Assembly (NCBI RefSeq): GCF_905163445.1
Contig: NC_053182.1
Coordinates: 4,340,001 to 4,404,000 of the forward strand
Origin: Pararge aegeria
Taxonomy: Eukaryota; Arthropoda; Insecta; Lepidoptera; Nymphalidae
Length of the DNA: 64,000 nucleotides
Direction of reading: 5' to 3'
Position numbers and translations under genes: made by a program
Part shown: positions 42,577 through 51,762 of the stretch, in pieces
Numbering within the stretch: the first letter of the stretch is position 1
Layout of the letters: each line of letters starts with the position of its first letter
The notes under the pieces: generated by a model
The model's database searches: none
Seen by the model: only the letters and a program-made list of their open reading frames with translations
Told to the model about the DNA's origin: nothing

Positions 42577-42669
42577 ATTTTTATAATTTTTATTAGTGTT
42601 TTTACCTACAATTGGAGGAATTATCAATTTTTATAAGTTTAAAATTCACTAATAAAAATTATAAAAAAA
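42577..42669. mobile_element. repeat M, copy 2: 92-bp element with 22-bp perfect TIRs
   Basis: The left arm TTTTTATAATTTTTATTAGT-G and the right arm C-ACTAATAAAAATTATAAAAA are exact inverted repeats. The centre is TTTTTACCTACAATTGGAGG-AATTAT, which recurs at 7125-7155. It is too small to code; a miniature inverted-repeat element is the likely class. Confidence 0.82.
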
Positions 42670-42827
42670 GCAATGTGTTATCTCTTGTTTCAATAGTGTC
42701 TCATTGTGATATGGGCCTTTGAAAAAATAGATCGAAAGCAAAGTTTCCTACTAGATGACGCTACAGTTGCTATAAGACTGATGTGAAAGGCATATACTAA
42801 TTTCGGTATCGGTGTTACTCTTAGGAG

Positions 42828-42945
42828 AGCCGTAGCTTAATTGGGGAATGCGCTCAGGCCGCGATTGCCAGAGAGTCGCAGGTTTAAATCCTGTCGGTTC
42901 CGAAAATTTGTATATGCATTTTAAATTTATAAAGACACATAACTA
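42828..42945 (+). mobile_element. tRNA-headed SINE-like element N
   Basis: It reads GAGAGCCGTAGCTTAATTGG then CGCAGGTTTAAATCCTGTCG-GTTCCGA, giving box A- and box B-like segments with a possible acceptor CGGTTCC. The 5' strand (GGAGAGCCG) does not fully pair with it, and the anticodon arm (AGGCCGCGATTGCCAGAGAG) is irregular. It continues into AATTTGTATATGCATTTTAA, also seen at 7185-7200, so it is a SINE-like repeat rather than a tRNA gene. Confidence 0.6.
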
Positions 42946-44384
42946 CTTTTGATATGTACATTGCTTGAAAATTTCATTTCATGTACGATGTAGTTATGGT
43001 GTACTTCAGAATTCAGATACCATTATGGAATTTACTGGCTCGTAAAGTATTAAGGCATGCGTGAAATGTGATAAAAGTTTCCAACCGGGAGATCGGCGCG
43101 ATCTAGAAAATAGAAAAACTCGTTCGATCGGCTATGGGAGAATGGTGTTTTAAATATTATATTGTAACATTCTATACTGAGTATATGATAGTCTTTGAAT
43201 TGGTTTTTGTTTATATTTCTGAATAATACCAAAAAAAAACAGATAAAGGACTACTATAGTAACTCCTTCATTGAGTCCAAAACCGTTTTTTTCAATTGAA
43301 CACAGGCAGAGTAGCACAATGGCAGGAGAACTTAGTGTTTGTATCCTCTTTGTGTTACTGTTTTTTTTTGGTTTAATTACAGTATTTGGATTCTAGCTTT
43401 TCAACAGATATGTAACGCCAGTGAGTTATAGACACTCTTGCATTCTTTTACTGTTAGTTTGCACTACCACAATAGTAAATTGCAGCAAAATAACAGCAGA
43501 ATAGATGTATTGTTACTGTACTGTTACGCTAAATTATATCATCAATTAGATAAAATCCTTAGCGTTGTTACAAAATAAGGAAACTACCTATCAAGAATCT
43601 CTTATTTCGAATCTGGTTTAAAAAAAAAAAAAACATCATAGGCGTATATAATTAGTTAAAAATTATATTATTTTAACAGCGTCCTTAATAGATACACAGA
43701 ACCCTTCTGGTATACAAAGTACGAAGTGAAATTAAGCGCGCAAATAATAGAAAACTTAAAGAAGAAAAGTTTATCAGAAAATACTTGTTGTTCAGCAACT
43801 AACAAAGTTTTCTCAAATGGTTCGAATTGTTTATCCGTTCACAGAAGCGGTATTCATCAAACTTGCATTAAGAAAACACGGTGTATCTTTCAGTTCATAA
43901 AATAAAACAATCTATCTACATTTAAGCATAGAGACATTTTTTTATTACGTCCGCGTTTATCACGGTTTTTTACAAACCCATTGGGAACCGTTTGTTTTCC
44001 TAGGATAGAAAGTATGCTATAAAGGGGACGGCTTTTAACTCACTTTCTTATTCTGCTTTCCCTAGACTGTAAGACAATATTTGCTGCGCACGATCTGTCA
44101 AACTATAAATAGTTTTGTAACACTAAGGTTTCATTAGAAAAGCTAATTATTTAGGTTTGCTTCAATTTCTTATTTTCGCCACAAGAGCTTTTCACAAAGT
44201 CAAGGTTCCCCATCTCTTTTTTTTTAAAGAAATCTCTAAAAAAAAGATGTGGAAATCGATAAAGTCGTTCTCTAGTTTTGGCGTGACCGAGGTTATAGTA
44301 CCAACAATTAATATATAGTGAGTGGCTTGAACTTTTATGTCTTTTGCAACTTTTGCACTTCAATTACTTACCTGAAAGCTATGG
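42946..44384. other. unique sequence, no gene seen
   Basis: Frames of 60-70 aa (43050-43232, 44151-44363) lack motifs. No repeat family is identified. Confidence 0.45.
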
Positions 44385-44995
44385 GAAAAAGTCTCTTGCA
44401 CAGTCTCCTTTATCTAAGCTTCAATTTATGTCGTCTCGTTGCGATTACTCGACGGGGTTTGAAGTCAAAAAGTCAAAAATATCTTTATTCAAGTAGGCCC
44501 CCCATAGGTGGCACTTTTGATGCGTACATTACATGAGAATTACACGGTAGTGAGATGATGGCGATAACCATATTCGTAAACTTAAAACCAAAGCTCCGAG
44601 GTTTTCAAACGGGTCCTGGTCTAAAAAGAAGCCCACAACAAATTTAGCCGGGTGTTTTATTTTTGTTATCACCATCTCACATTATCATTTAAAATTATTA
44701 GAAGAGGAACCTGGTAAGATCAAAAATTCACACCCAAGCTTTTTTATCGATTACGAAGTCTTTTCTACTATAATAGGACTTTTCTAAAAGCTTACGTATT
44801 AAACTTTTTAAGAGACATCTTCAAGTGGTCAATGGGTAGTTATTGTAGATTTGTATGCAATTTCCTTTAAACTAATTATGAATTTTAAGTAGCCTAGTAT
44901 ATTGGACTGTTTTTACGGGATAGCCATCAAGAACTAATTGGGTGCTGCGGTTTCTACTTGAGCATTAACAGAGTTACGCGTTACAGAAACGTGAT
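44385..44995 (+). repeat. repeat O, copy 1, interrupted by Rep-D
   Basis: 44385-44462 has AAGTCTCTTGCACAGTCTCC, ATCTAAGCTTCAATTTATGT and GTTGCGATTACTCGAC. After the Rep-D block, 44915-44995 continues with GGACTGTTTTTACGGGATAG, CAAGAACTAATTGGGTGCTG and GAGTTACGCG. Joined, they match the uninterrupted copy at 45045-45212. Confidence 0.72.
44466..44835 (-). mobile_element. Rep-D inserted in repeat O
   Basis: The left edge AAAAGTCAAAAATATCTTTA is the reversed tail. Then GGTGGCACTTTTGATGCGTA, CTCACATTATCATTTAAAAT and AAGCTTTTTTATCGATTACG. It sits between the two halves of repeat O. A 72-aa frame (44318-44536) crosses the border and is incidental. Confidence 0.87.
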
Positions 44996-45044
44996 TTCGT
45001 CGCATTTTTAAGCTGCGTTTTAAACGACCATGGTATTATGTATT

Positions 45045-45212
45045 ATGTAGTATACAAAGTCTCTTTATTCGGTCGCACCTGTATTTAAGCTTCAGTAAAA
45101 GTCGTCGTATTCGCGTTGCGGTTACTCGACACTGTTCTTAGGGGACAAGCAGCGAGAACTAATTGGGTGTTGCGGTCACCACTCCGTAAACACTCTAGCG
45201 GAGTTACGCTCA
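45045..45212 (+). repeat. repeat O, copy 2, intact
   Basis: It reads AAAGTCTCTTTATTCGGTCG, ATTTAAGCTTCAGTAAAAGT, GTTGCGGTTACTCGACACTG, GGGACAAGCAGCGAGAACTA and ATTGGGTGTTGCGGTCACC. It ends near GCGGAGTTACGCTCAAG. The family is unnamed; it is either a local tandem duplication or two insertions of one dispersed repeat. Confidence 0.72.
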
Positions 45213-45299
45213 AGTTAATAGACTAATGAAATACTCAGACGGAGGCGTCGAAAATTAAAGAACGAAAATTAAATCTAAAGTGCTTAAACTAAGCAATTG

Positions 45300-45420
45300 T
45301 GCAATTAAAATATCACTCACATAAAAGATCCAGTAACTTTTTGAAAAAATACACAAATATCAACCAAATCGGTTCAGCCATTTAGGAGCAGCTGGGTGGC
45401 AAACACACGTACGAAAGCAT
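45300..45420 (+). mobile_element. Helitron-like internal fragment (tentative)
   Basis: TATCAACCAAATCGGTTCAG, CCATTTAGGAGCAG and a following CAAACACACGTAC resemble the internal phrases that precede microsatellite-like tails in lepidopteran Helitron-like elements. No border is seen. Confidence 0.35.
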
Positions 45421-45424
45421 CGAA

Positions 45425-45545
45425 AACCAATGTCAAAAATGTCTTTTTTCAAATAGGCCGATAGACGGTACCGTACAACATTCGTTAACTTAAAATAAAT
45501 GCTACGACTATAAACGCACATTGATTTTATTTCGAGTCCATGGAC
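45425..45545 (-). mobile_element. Rep-D fragment
   Basis: ATGTCAAAAATGTCTTTTTT, CAAATAGGCC and CATTCGTTAACTTAAAATAA, ATGCTACGAC are a decayed reversed Rep-D tail and body. Confidence 0.55.
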
Positions 45546-46203
45546 TGTTATTATTTTAAGATCTCTAAATTATTTTGTATATGACCTTTTCAGACCCATT
45601 TTATAGAACACGAACAACACTTTTTTGCAGCACGAAAATCGTTATACATACCACCGGGTATAGCAATCCGCACTTGACCAGCTTTCCTTTGAAAATAATT
45701 ATTTTTTTAAATTTAATTTCAATGAATTAAAAACCATAAGTTCTTTAACTTAGCTGGGCTACGCTGTTGTTAGTAAAATAAACTTTTCAGCATTTATTAA
45801 TTTTATTAGCGTAACGTTTATATTGTCTATCTATCTTTTTTTCTTTTATCTGCTCTTCGCTCGTTCGAATATACTCACAATTAGTTACTCCGACTAAGCG
45901 ATGTCACTTTAATTGTTCGTTAAAGAATAATAGCAGTACGGTTTTAATTTTAAGAAACTCATTGAGTATATATTTACTTTTATACTTTAAAAAGTCTATA
46001 AAAATTCTCGTACTACAAAGTTTATGAAGTTGAGAATTAATTTAGCTTTATTAAACTTTCAAGCTGCTTTTGCGGATTAAGTACGTAATATCACAGAGTA
46101 AATATAATCCAATATTTTGTAGTAACATTGATGTTGCGCAATTACTGCTGATAGTTCCATTCCATACTCTTGTGTCGCTAGATCAGAATATAGCTTTTTT
46201 CGC
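45546..46203. other. unique sequence, no gene seen
   Basis: No feature is recognised. Confidence 0.4.
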
Positions 46204-46204
46204 C

Positions 46205-46355
46205 ACCACTTCGCTTTCTATTTACAGTCGATTGGCGCAGTGGGCCGCGATCCTGCTTTCTGAGTGGTCGTGGGTTTGTTTCCCACGACTGGAAAATGTT
46301 TGTATGATGAACATGAATGTATGTCAGTGTCTTGGTGTTTATATGTATATTTTAT
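46205..46355 (+). mobile_element. SINE-A, 5' half
   Basis: The head CAGTCGATTGGCGCAGTGGG, a box B changed to GGTTTGTTTCCCACGAC, then TGATGAACATGAATGTATGT and GTGTCTTGGTGTTTATATGT. It is cut off before the CCCATAACACAAGC segment. The 138-aa frame at 46070-46486 spans unique DNA, this SINE and Rep-E and is not a gene. Confidence 0.88.
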
Positions 46356-46379
46356 TCATTGTTATATTTATTGATTTAT

Positions 46380-46535
46380 TCCCGAGGGTGTCGTACGAGT
46401 CGACAAGTGAAATAGAACGGAGAATGGGCAGCAGCGTTGTCTGTGCTACTACTACCATGGACTGCGATCATAAGAAAGGCATTTAGTCCAGCAGTGGGCT
46501 TATTATAGGCTGTTAATGATAATGATGATGTTACT
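46380..46535 (+). mobile_element. Rep-E, copy 4
   Basis: CGAGGGTGTCGTACGAGTCG, GGGCAGCAGCGTTGTCTGTG, CTACTACTACCATGGACTGC and TTTAGTCCAGCAGTGGGCTT, ending AATGATAATGATGATG. The middle (GTCTGCCCAGCG segment) is deleted. Confidence 0.8.
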
Positions 46536-46714
46536 CGTGCGACTTTACAACGTGTAACCGAATAACGAGATACTGCCGAAAGGTGGGTTTGATTCAATCT
46601 GTAAATCAAAAGTGACACGCGCATAGCAGCTACGCTACGCGACATGTACCTAATAAATTGATTTTAATTTTGTATATGATGTTAGGGCTGTATCTGATTT
46701 TTTCAATAAATAAA
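46536..46714. other. short unique stretch before the Helitron-like element
   Basis: It ends TTTTTTCAATAAATAAA, part of the AT-rich tail of the minus-strand SINE-A at 47424. Confidence 0.4.
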
Positions 46715-47423
46715 TCTATACTTATAATAAAACTGTAACTGGAAGATTTCTGTACATTTAATATTTTTTGAAAATTTTGACCGGGGGATGCTTTATAATC
46801 GACACTGAGTCCAAAACAGATTTTTATTTAATTTTTGTCTGTCTGTCTGTCTGTCTGTCTGTCCGGGTAACACGTGAAAACTACAGAACGGATTTAAATA
46901 AAATTTGGTATAGTGGTAGCTGATATACCGGGTCAACAATAAGTTTCCTCCGGGAAATGAGATGAAATATTTTATCAATTTTACTTCATAGCTCCGTTAA
47001 ATTTTGACCAATTTTTATAATTCTTTTTTTATTTGAAAGTGTATACTATCAAGCATGTTCTGTCTAATTTTAATGAAGATCTGATAAATATTGTCGGAGA
47101 TAAAGGACATAACTCTTCACAGATAACAGCAAGTCGCGAGGCATATGGGACAACGATCGAATGCATATCATCCTACTAAATACTAATATTATAAATGCGA
47201 AAGAAATAGAGTAATATAAATATTAAGTTTGATTATATACCTGCAAATTCAGTTTTAAAATATTCAAAATGAATATCGCTTGAAAGTTGCGACAGGTATA
47301 GAATAACACGTACGGCCGCGAATAACATAGTTTGGAAATAAAACAGGTCCACCTGGTAGGTAGCGCTGCAATTAGTTTCTGGGTTTTTTTCTAGGTGCAA
47401 ACAAAGTTGCGCGGGTCAGCTAG
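46715..47423 (+). mobile_element. Helitron-like non-autonomous element (Hel-1, copy 2), 709 bp
   Basis: It begins TCTATACTTATAATAAAACT after an A and ends GTTGCGCGGGTCAGCTAG before a T, fitting A|TC...CTAG|T. It is longer than copy 1 at 25550-26024 because it keeps a (GTCT)n run at 46838-46863, the phrase AACGGATTTAAATAAAATTT, and a short fragment TCCTACTAAATACTAATATT at 47181 that looks like the start of a second element. No helicase frame. Confidence 0.75.
46838..46863. repeat. (TGTC)n microsatellite inside the Helitron-like element
   Basis: About six TGTC units ending in CCGGGTAACACG. Confidence 0.95.
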
Positions 47424-47602
47424 TAATAAATAAATATACTACGACAATACACACATCGCCATCGAGCCCCTAAGTACGCGTAGCTTCGGTTAAGGATACT
47501 AAGATGAATGTGTTCATCGCACAAACATTTTCCAGGTGTGGAAACCCACGGCTTTGGACTCATAAAGCAGGGTCGCTCTCCGCTGCGCCAGTCGTCTGTA
47601 AA
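47424..47602 (-). mobile_element. SINE-A, internally deleted, with a Helitron-like element in its tail
   Basis: The TAATAAATAAATATACTACG tail and ACGACAATACACACATCGCC are followed directly by AAGATGAATGTGTTCATCGC, so the middle of the SINE is lost. The head GTCGTCTGTAAAAA is worn, with box A still CTGGCGCAGCGG on the minus strand. The Helitron-like element lies within the left AAATAA tail. Confidence 0.85.
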
Positions 47603-47675
47603 AACTATGGCAGTGGTTTACTCAAAAACTAGTAGTGTTTCGTTTTCACAGATAGGTCTCAGAGACAGTACATAT

Positions 47676-49545
47676 TTATTTATTTATTTATTTATTTATT
47701 GGGTCTACCAGCGATTTTACATAGATAAAAATAATATTACTTATCATATAAATATTACTCAGAGTATGCAAAACCATATAAAGGTAAACACTACATGCTA
47801 AATTCGCTTATGTACTAACAATTTTCAAAGAGAATTAATAAAAACTAATAAAAAGAACAACAACAAAAGCCGAAACAGTTACAAACGGAAAAAACTAAAT
47901 TATTATTATAAAAGAAGTTATGATTAAAATTAAAATTAAAATTAGAACTATGTTTAACTATTCTACATACTAAAGAGACTAATTATACAAAATAAACAAT
48001 GATTAAGATACTCGGGATGACAGATTGGTTAATTTACTGATGATAATTTTACGAAAAGTGCTATGCGAGTTAAAGTTAATGTCAATTGACTGACTGAATT
48101 TATTGTATAATTTACATAACCGAGGGATAGTGGAGTTTGCGCCGAAGACTGTTCTGGTGCGTGGCGGCACGATCGGCGTAATAGCAGCACGCGGATATCT
48201 ATACGGTACTCTGAAATTAATTTTACTCAGCAAAATGGGGCAATCTAAATTATTTTTTAGCAACCTATATAAAAACATTAAATCCAGCAAATCTCTTCTT
48301 TGGTCAAGATTCAGAATTTTAAAGTATGTCAGTCTTTTTGTATAGGATACCACCTTTTTGTGAATCTTTGCCGAGTATGACAAATGCCACATGAATCTCT
48401 TCTGAACACGCTCCAGTCTTAAGTAGTGGGTCGAATAATGAGGACGCCACACAACGCTACAGTACTCTAAATGACTGCGCACAAGACTATTGTAAAGACT
48501 AATTTTTGTTTTAGCTTCTTTGAAAATTCGACCTTGTCGCATAATAAATCCTAATAGTTTAGAAGCTTTTTTTATTACATTTTCTATATGGTTAAGATAT
48601 GTCAATTTTCTATCTAGCATAACACCCAAATCTCTTATAAGCTCAACCTCCTTGAGACTACAGCCATATAAATTATACTTTGTTGGGATAATATTATTTT
48701 TCCGAGTAAATTTAATATGTAAGCATTTACTGCAATTGAGTTGCATGCTATTCGATTCACACCAATTCGTTAGTCTATTTAGATCATTCTGTAATACAAT
48801 TGAATCACCCAGCGAACAAATTGTTCTCGTTACTTTTAAATCATCAGCATATAAATAAGGTGTGGAATGTTCAAAACATGAAACGATGTCGTTCACGAAT
48901 ATATTGAATAATATAGGGCCAAGATGCGAACCTTGAGGTATACCTGAGGTTATTAGTTTAGTTGAAGATCTAAAACCATTAACCACTACATAAAAAGAAC
49001 GGTCATGCAAGTATGATGAAAGCCAATTCAGCACCGGTCCTGAAAACCCGTAATATGATAATTTTTTGATAAGTATCCTATGCGAAACTTTATCGAATGC
49101 CTTTTTAAAATCAGTATATATGGTATCTACCTGCTTCTGTGAGTCTATGGCCTCTGATAATGCTGAAGTGAAGCTTACCAAATTAGTGGTGGTAGACCTA
49201 CCTGGCAAAAATCCGTGTTGATGTTCAGAAACGAAACGTTTAATATGGAATTGTATTACCGGACAAACCAAAGATTCGAATACCTTTGCAAAAACCGAAA
49301 GAATCGATATGGGCCTATAGTTTCGTATGTCTTTCTCGTCTTCACTCTTAAATATTGGAACAACTTTTGCTAGTTTCCATAAAGAGGGAAAAGTGCCCGA
49401 GCGCAGCGATGCTCTATAGATAAGGCATAAAGGCAAAGACAGATGAGTTGCGCTGTTTTTTATAAATGATGGTGGTATATCGTCTGGCCCAGCCCCTTTT
49501 GCTATATAATTTGCTTTTGCCCATATAATTCGGTACACACATAAT
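47676..49545 (-). mobile_element. jockey/CR1-type LINE, 5'-truncated, about 1.9 kb
   Basis: It comprises the reverse-transcriptase frame (48003-49538), a 3' untranslated region (47703-48002) and a (TAAA)n-type tail at 47676-47702 (seen as TTTATTTATTTATTTATT on the plus strand). The endonuclease and ORF1 portions are absent. Sequence on both sides has a similar ACAGTA(C/T)A motif (47658 and 49547), a possible short target duplication. The intact frame argues for a recent insertion that was dead on arrival. Confidence 0.85.
48003..49538 (-). CDS. LINE reverse transcriptase, 5'-truncated ORF2
   Basis: The frame of 511 codons has no internal stop. Reverse-transcriptase motifs appear in order: GPDDIPPSF (residues 17-25), NYRPIS (73-78), GFLPGRST (109-116), TDFKKAFDKV with the first catalytic Asp (about 142-151), SGIPQGSHLGPILF (198-211) and YADD (230-233), the catalytic box. 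The thumb and C-terminal region follow (DLGVMLDRKLTYLNHI, then YCSVVWRPHY). The enzyme would copy LINE RNA at a nicked target. There is no N-terminal AP endonuclease; the Met at 49538 is merely the first Met, and true similarity may start near residue 14. The exact clade (jockey versus CR1/L2) is not resolved. Confidence 0.92.
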   Translation of the reverse strand: MYRIIWAKANYIAKGAGPDDIPPSFIKNSATHLSLPLCLIYRASLRSGTFPSLWKLAKVVPIFKSEDEKDIRNYRPISILSVFAKVFESLVCPVIQFHIKRFVSEHQHGFLPGRSTTTNLVSFTSALSEAIDSQKQVDTIYTDFKKAFDKVSHRILIKKLSYYGFSGPVLNWLSSYLHDRSFYVVVNGFRSSTKLITSGIPQGSHLGPILFNIFVNDIVSCFEHSTPYLYADDLKVTRTICSLGDSIVLQNDLNRLTNWCESNSMQLNCSKCLHIKFTRKNNIIPTKYNLYGCSLKEVELIRDLGVMLDRKLTYLNHIENVIKKASKLLGFIMRQGRIFKEAKTKISLYNSLVRSHLEYCSVVWRPHYSTHYLRLERVQKRFMWHLSYSAKIHKKVVSYTKRLTYFKILNLDQRRDLLDLMFLYRLLKNNLDCPILLSKINFRVPYRYPRAAITPIVPPRTRTVFGANSTIPRLCKLYNKFSQSIDINFNSHSTFRKIIISKLTNLSSRVS

Positions 49546-50055
49546 TCACAGTATAATTTCGGTTTTCATGTACACGTTGTACCTATTTCGAAACAGTCCG
49601 ACGTCCTTAGTCATACGCTAGTTCGTGCGTTGTGCCAGATAATTATTTATATGAAATCCCCGCAAAAATTAAGGTTAACTTTGTTTTTATGGTCGTTTAT
49701 ATTGTTGCAGGTACCATGAAAGGAAGCAGTTGGTACGATTCTAAATGTAACTATGTGCAAATTAAAAATATGTGCTCTTACATAAATATATAAGGGACTC
49801 CCCTATAGGTTTCAACGATTTTTTTTTATTTTTTTTTGGTTGTAGCGTCAATATCAATCAACTTTCCACTTATTGCGGTTTTTGAGATACAGTCCGATGA
49901 CGGACAGACGGATAGAAGGACAGAGGGATGGAGTCTCATTGGCAATCAACAAGAAAGAAAGAAGAAAGAAAATACATTTTTTCATGTTAAGTGTTACAAT
50001 ACATAAGAAATATATCTTATATTAATACTAAATATACAATATTAATCTTAATAGT
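49546..50055. other. unique sequence, no gene seen
   Basis: It includes AAAGAAAGAAGAAAGAAAA at about 49950, a short purine run. Nothing else is recognised. Confidence 0.4.
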
Positions 50056-50057
50056 TA

Positions 50058-50275
50058 ATCATAGCGATGACTGTTGTGGTTTTTACTAGGAAGCCCCGGG
50101 TTCGATGCTCGGCAGAGGAAATGTTAAGTTTATAATTACTGAATTTTCTCTGGGTTTGTCAATCGACAACGTTGCCCCTAACAGTTTAGACCTTTACCAT
50201 CTTAGACTGCATAATCACTTACCAGCAAGAAAGATTACAGACAAGGGCTAACTTGAAGGGAAATAAAAAAAAGTT
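50058..50275 (+). mobile_element. SINE-C, shortened
   Basis: Box B GCCCCGGGTTCGATGCTCGG, then AATTTTCTCTGGGTTTGTCA. A deletion removes the middle. The end is TTTACCATCTTAGACTGCAT, AATCACTTACCAGCAAG and GACAAGGGCTAACTTGAAGG. Confidence 0.82.
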
Positions 50276-50678
50276 AGTTTTGAAACGATCTTAATTCCGT
50301 TTTTAAATACCAACGCAATTAAAAATAACTAGAATTTGATCGATACAATATTTACCTGCCCAATTTTGAGTCCAGGCAAATGAAAAGGGTTTCTATCGAA
50401 GTGCTGCGGCTCAGAGGTGACATTTGCGTGACATACATTTGTGACATACTAATTTACGCAGTCCAGTGTTATTTACACTGCCATACAAATAGGCGGTGTT
50501 GTTTTAACTTGTTTGCGGTTTTGGTTCGGTCTCTCGGGAAAGGTAAAAATAGCCCAATGCTTGTATTGAGTTGCTAGCTATATTTGGAGCTGAATTTTTG
50601 TGTGATAAGAGTTTTTAAGTTTTTCATGCTAAACTACAGCTGTTATAGAAGCAAAACTCTGCGGAATGTTATGATAAA
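50276..50678. other. unique sequence, no gene seen
   Basis: Frames of 65 and 61 aa (50380-50577 and 50584-50769) have no recognisable domain. Confidence 0.4.
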
Positions 50679-50714
50679 CAATGAACATAAAGCCATTAGG
50701 CTTTATGTTCATTG
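50679..50714. repeat. perfect 16-bp-arm palindrome
   Basis: CAATGAACATAAAGCC, a 4-base ATTA spacer, then GGCTTTATGTTCATTG. There is no T-run or other sign of a terminator, and this is a eukaryotic context. Confidence 0.95.
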
Positions 50715-50756
50715 CTATACTTATGCGCGATTTTGTAGGGAATTATTTATCAATTG

Positions 50757-51022
50757 CTTCAAAGTGTAAGGAAAACATCGTCAGGAAAGCTGCATGCCTG
50801 AGAGTTATCCATAATGTTCTCAAATGCGTGTGACGTCCACCAAATGGGCCAGCGTGGTGGACTACGGCATAAACCCTTCTCATTGTGGGAGGAGACCCGT
50901 GCCCTTTTTTTTTTTTTTTATATTGTGTTCCTTCTTTTTTTCCTTCGACATTAGGATCGAAGACTGTTCTAGGTCGGTACTCTTTTTTTCAAACCCGGCC
51001 GGCAATGAGTTGATGTTTTGAA
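50757..51022 (+). mobile_element. SINE-B 3' two-thirds with a T-rich insert
   Basis: The body starts at AAGGAAAACATCGTCAGGAA and runs through CTGCATGCCTGAGAGTTATC, AATGTTCTCAAATGCGTGTG and GGGCCAGCGTGGTGGACTAC. After GACCCGTGCCC it is interrupted by about 90 bp starting with 15 T, then resumes CCGGCCGGCAATGAGTTGAT. A (TTTTGAA)n run follows. Confidence 0.85.
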
Positions 51023-51029
51023 TTTTGAA

Positions 51030-51056
51030 TTTTGAATTTTGATGATGATGATGCAC
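51030..51056 (+). repeat. short (TTTTGAA)n and (GAT)n run
   Basis: TTTTGAATTTTGAATTTTGA then TGATGATGATG. It is probably the tail of a lost LINE-like insertion or SINE slippage. Confidence 0.8.
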
Positions 51057-51077
51057 GAAAAGCAAATAACCCTGTAG

Positions 51078-51215
51078 TATGCAATTAATAATTTCTTCAA
51101 TCTGTACTGTAATACTTCATACCAAACCGTACTTCCAAAATGAACTGACTGTGTACGTTAGTTTTGCTCCGACACCGAAGCATCCTCGGCATATGTTCAA
51201 TTTACAATTGATAAT
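51078..51215 (+). mobile_element. MITE-I internal fragment
   Basis: ATGCAATTAATAATTTCTTC, AATCTGTACTGTAATACTTC, TTTGCTCCGACACCGAAGCA and TCCTCGGCATATGTTCAATT follow the order of 57435-57550. Both outer arms are trimmed. Confidence 0.68.
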
Positions 51216-51278
51216 TTTTAAGAACTTCCCAGAGATATCTTTCCAATTACGCGGGAGATATAATTATATTATATTTAA

Positions 51279-51532
51279 GACAGCCGATTGGCGCAGTGGG
51301 CAGCGACCTTCTTTCATTTCACACCTGGGTTCGATTCCCACAACTAGAAATTATCTGTGAAACATGAATGTTTTCCAGTGCCTGGGTGTTTATCTGTATA
51401 TTATAAGTATTTATGTATATTATTCATTAAAATATTCATCATACATCTTAGTACCCATAACACAAGCTACGCTTATTTTGGGGCTAGATGGCGATGTGTG
51501 TATTGTCATAGAATATTGATTTATTTATTTAT
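51279..51532 (+). mobile_element. SINE-A, full length
   Basis: The head GACAGCCGATTGGCGCAGTG, box B GGGTTCGATTCCCACAACTA, body ACACAAGCTACGCTTATTTT, GGGGCTAGATGGCGATGTGT and TTTATTTATTTAT tail are all present. Only the anticodon-arm equivalent (CTTCTTTCATTTCACACC) is altered. Frames of 93 and 89 aa here are incidental. Confidence 0.95.
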
Positions 51533-51605
51533 CATACTGCACAAGTGTACCTACTCTCTATTCCCTCATTCTCATCGTCCGATGTTGTGGCAGCTCCAAC
51601 ACGAC

Positions 51606-51762
51606 CGGAAAGAGATCAGGTGCTGAACCGATAGCTTAACGTGCTCTCCGGGGCACTGGGCTGAATCCCCGCCAATTCCCAAACTCCGTACTGGTACCAA
51701 GAATTTCTTGATAGAAAAATTTCATTCAGTGGCCCTATCCGGTAGTCAATAATGCACGCAAA
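51606..51762 (+). repeat. possible dispersed repeat J
   Basis: GAGATCAGGTGCTGAACCGA, TAGCTTAACGTGCTCTCCGG and GGCACTGGGCTGAATCCCCG look familiar from lepidopteran genomes, but no second copy lies in this window, so it cannot be confirmed here. Confidence 0.3.

Noticed and set aside
42828..42908. A functional tRNA gene
   Set aside because: The acceptor strands do not fully pair, the anticodon arm is irregular, and the sequence continues into a repeated tail seen elsewhere.
46070..46486. 138-aa plus-strand frame as a gene
   Set aside because: It crosses unique DNA, a truncated SINE-A and a Rep-E fragment; no domain or codon pattern supports translation.
48103..48858. 80- and 112-aa plus-strand frames
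   Set aside because: They are antisense shadows of the LINE reverse-transcriptase frame.
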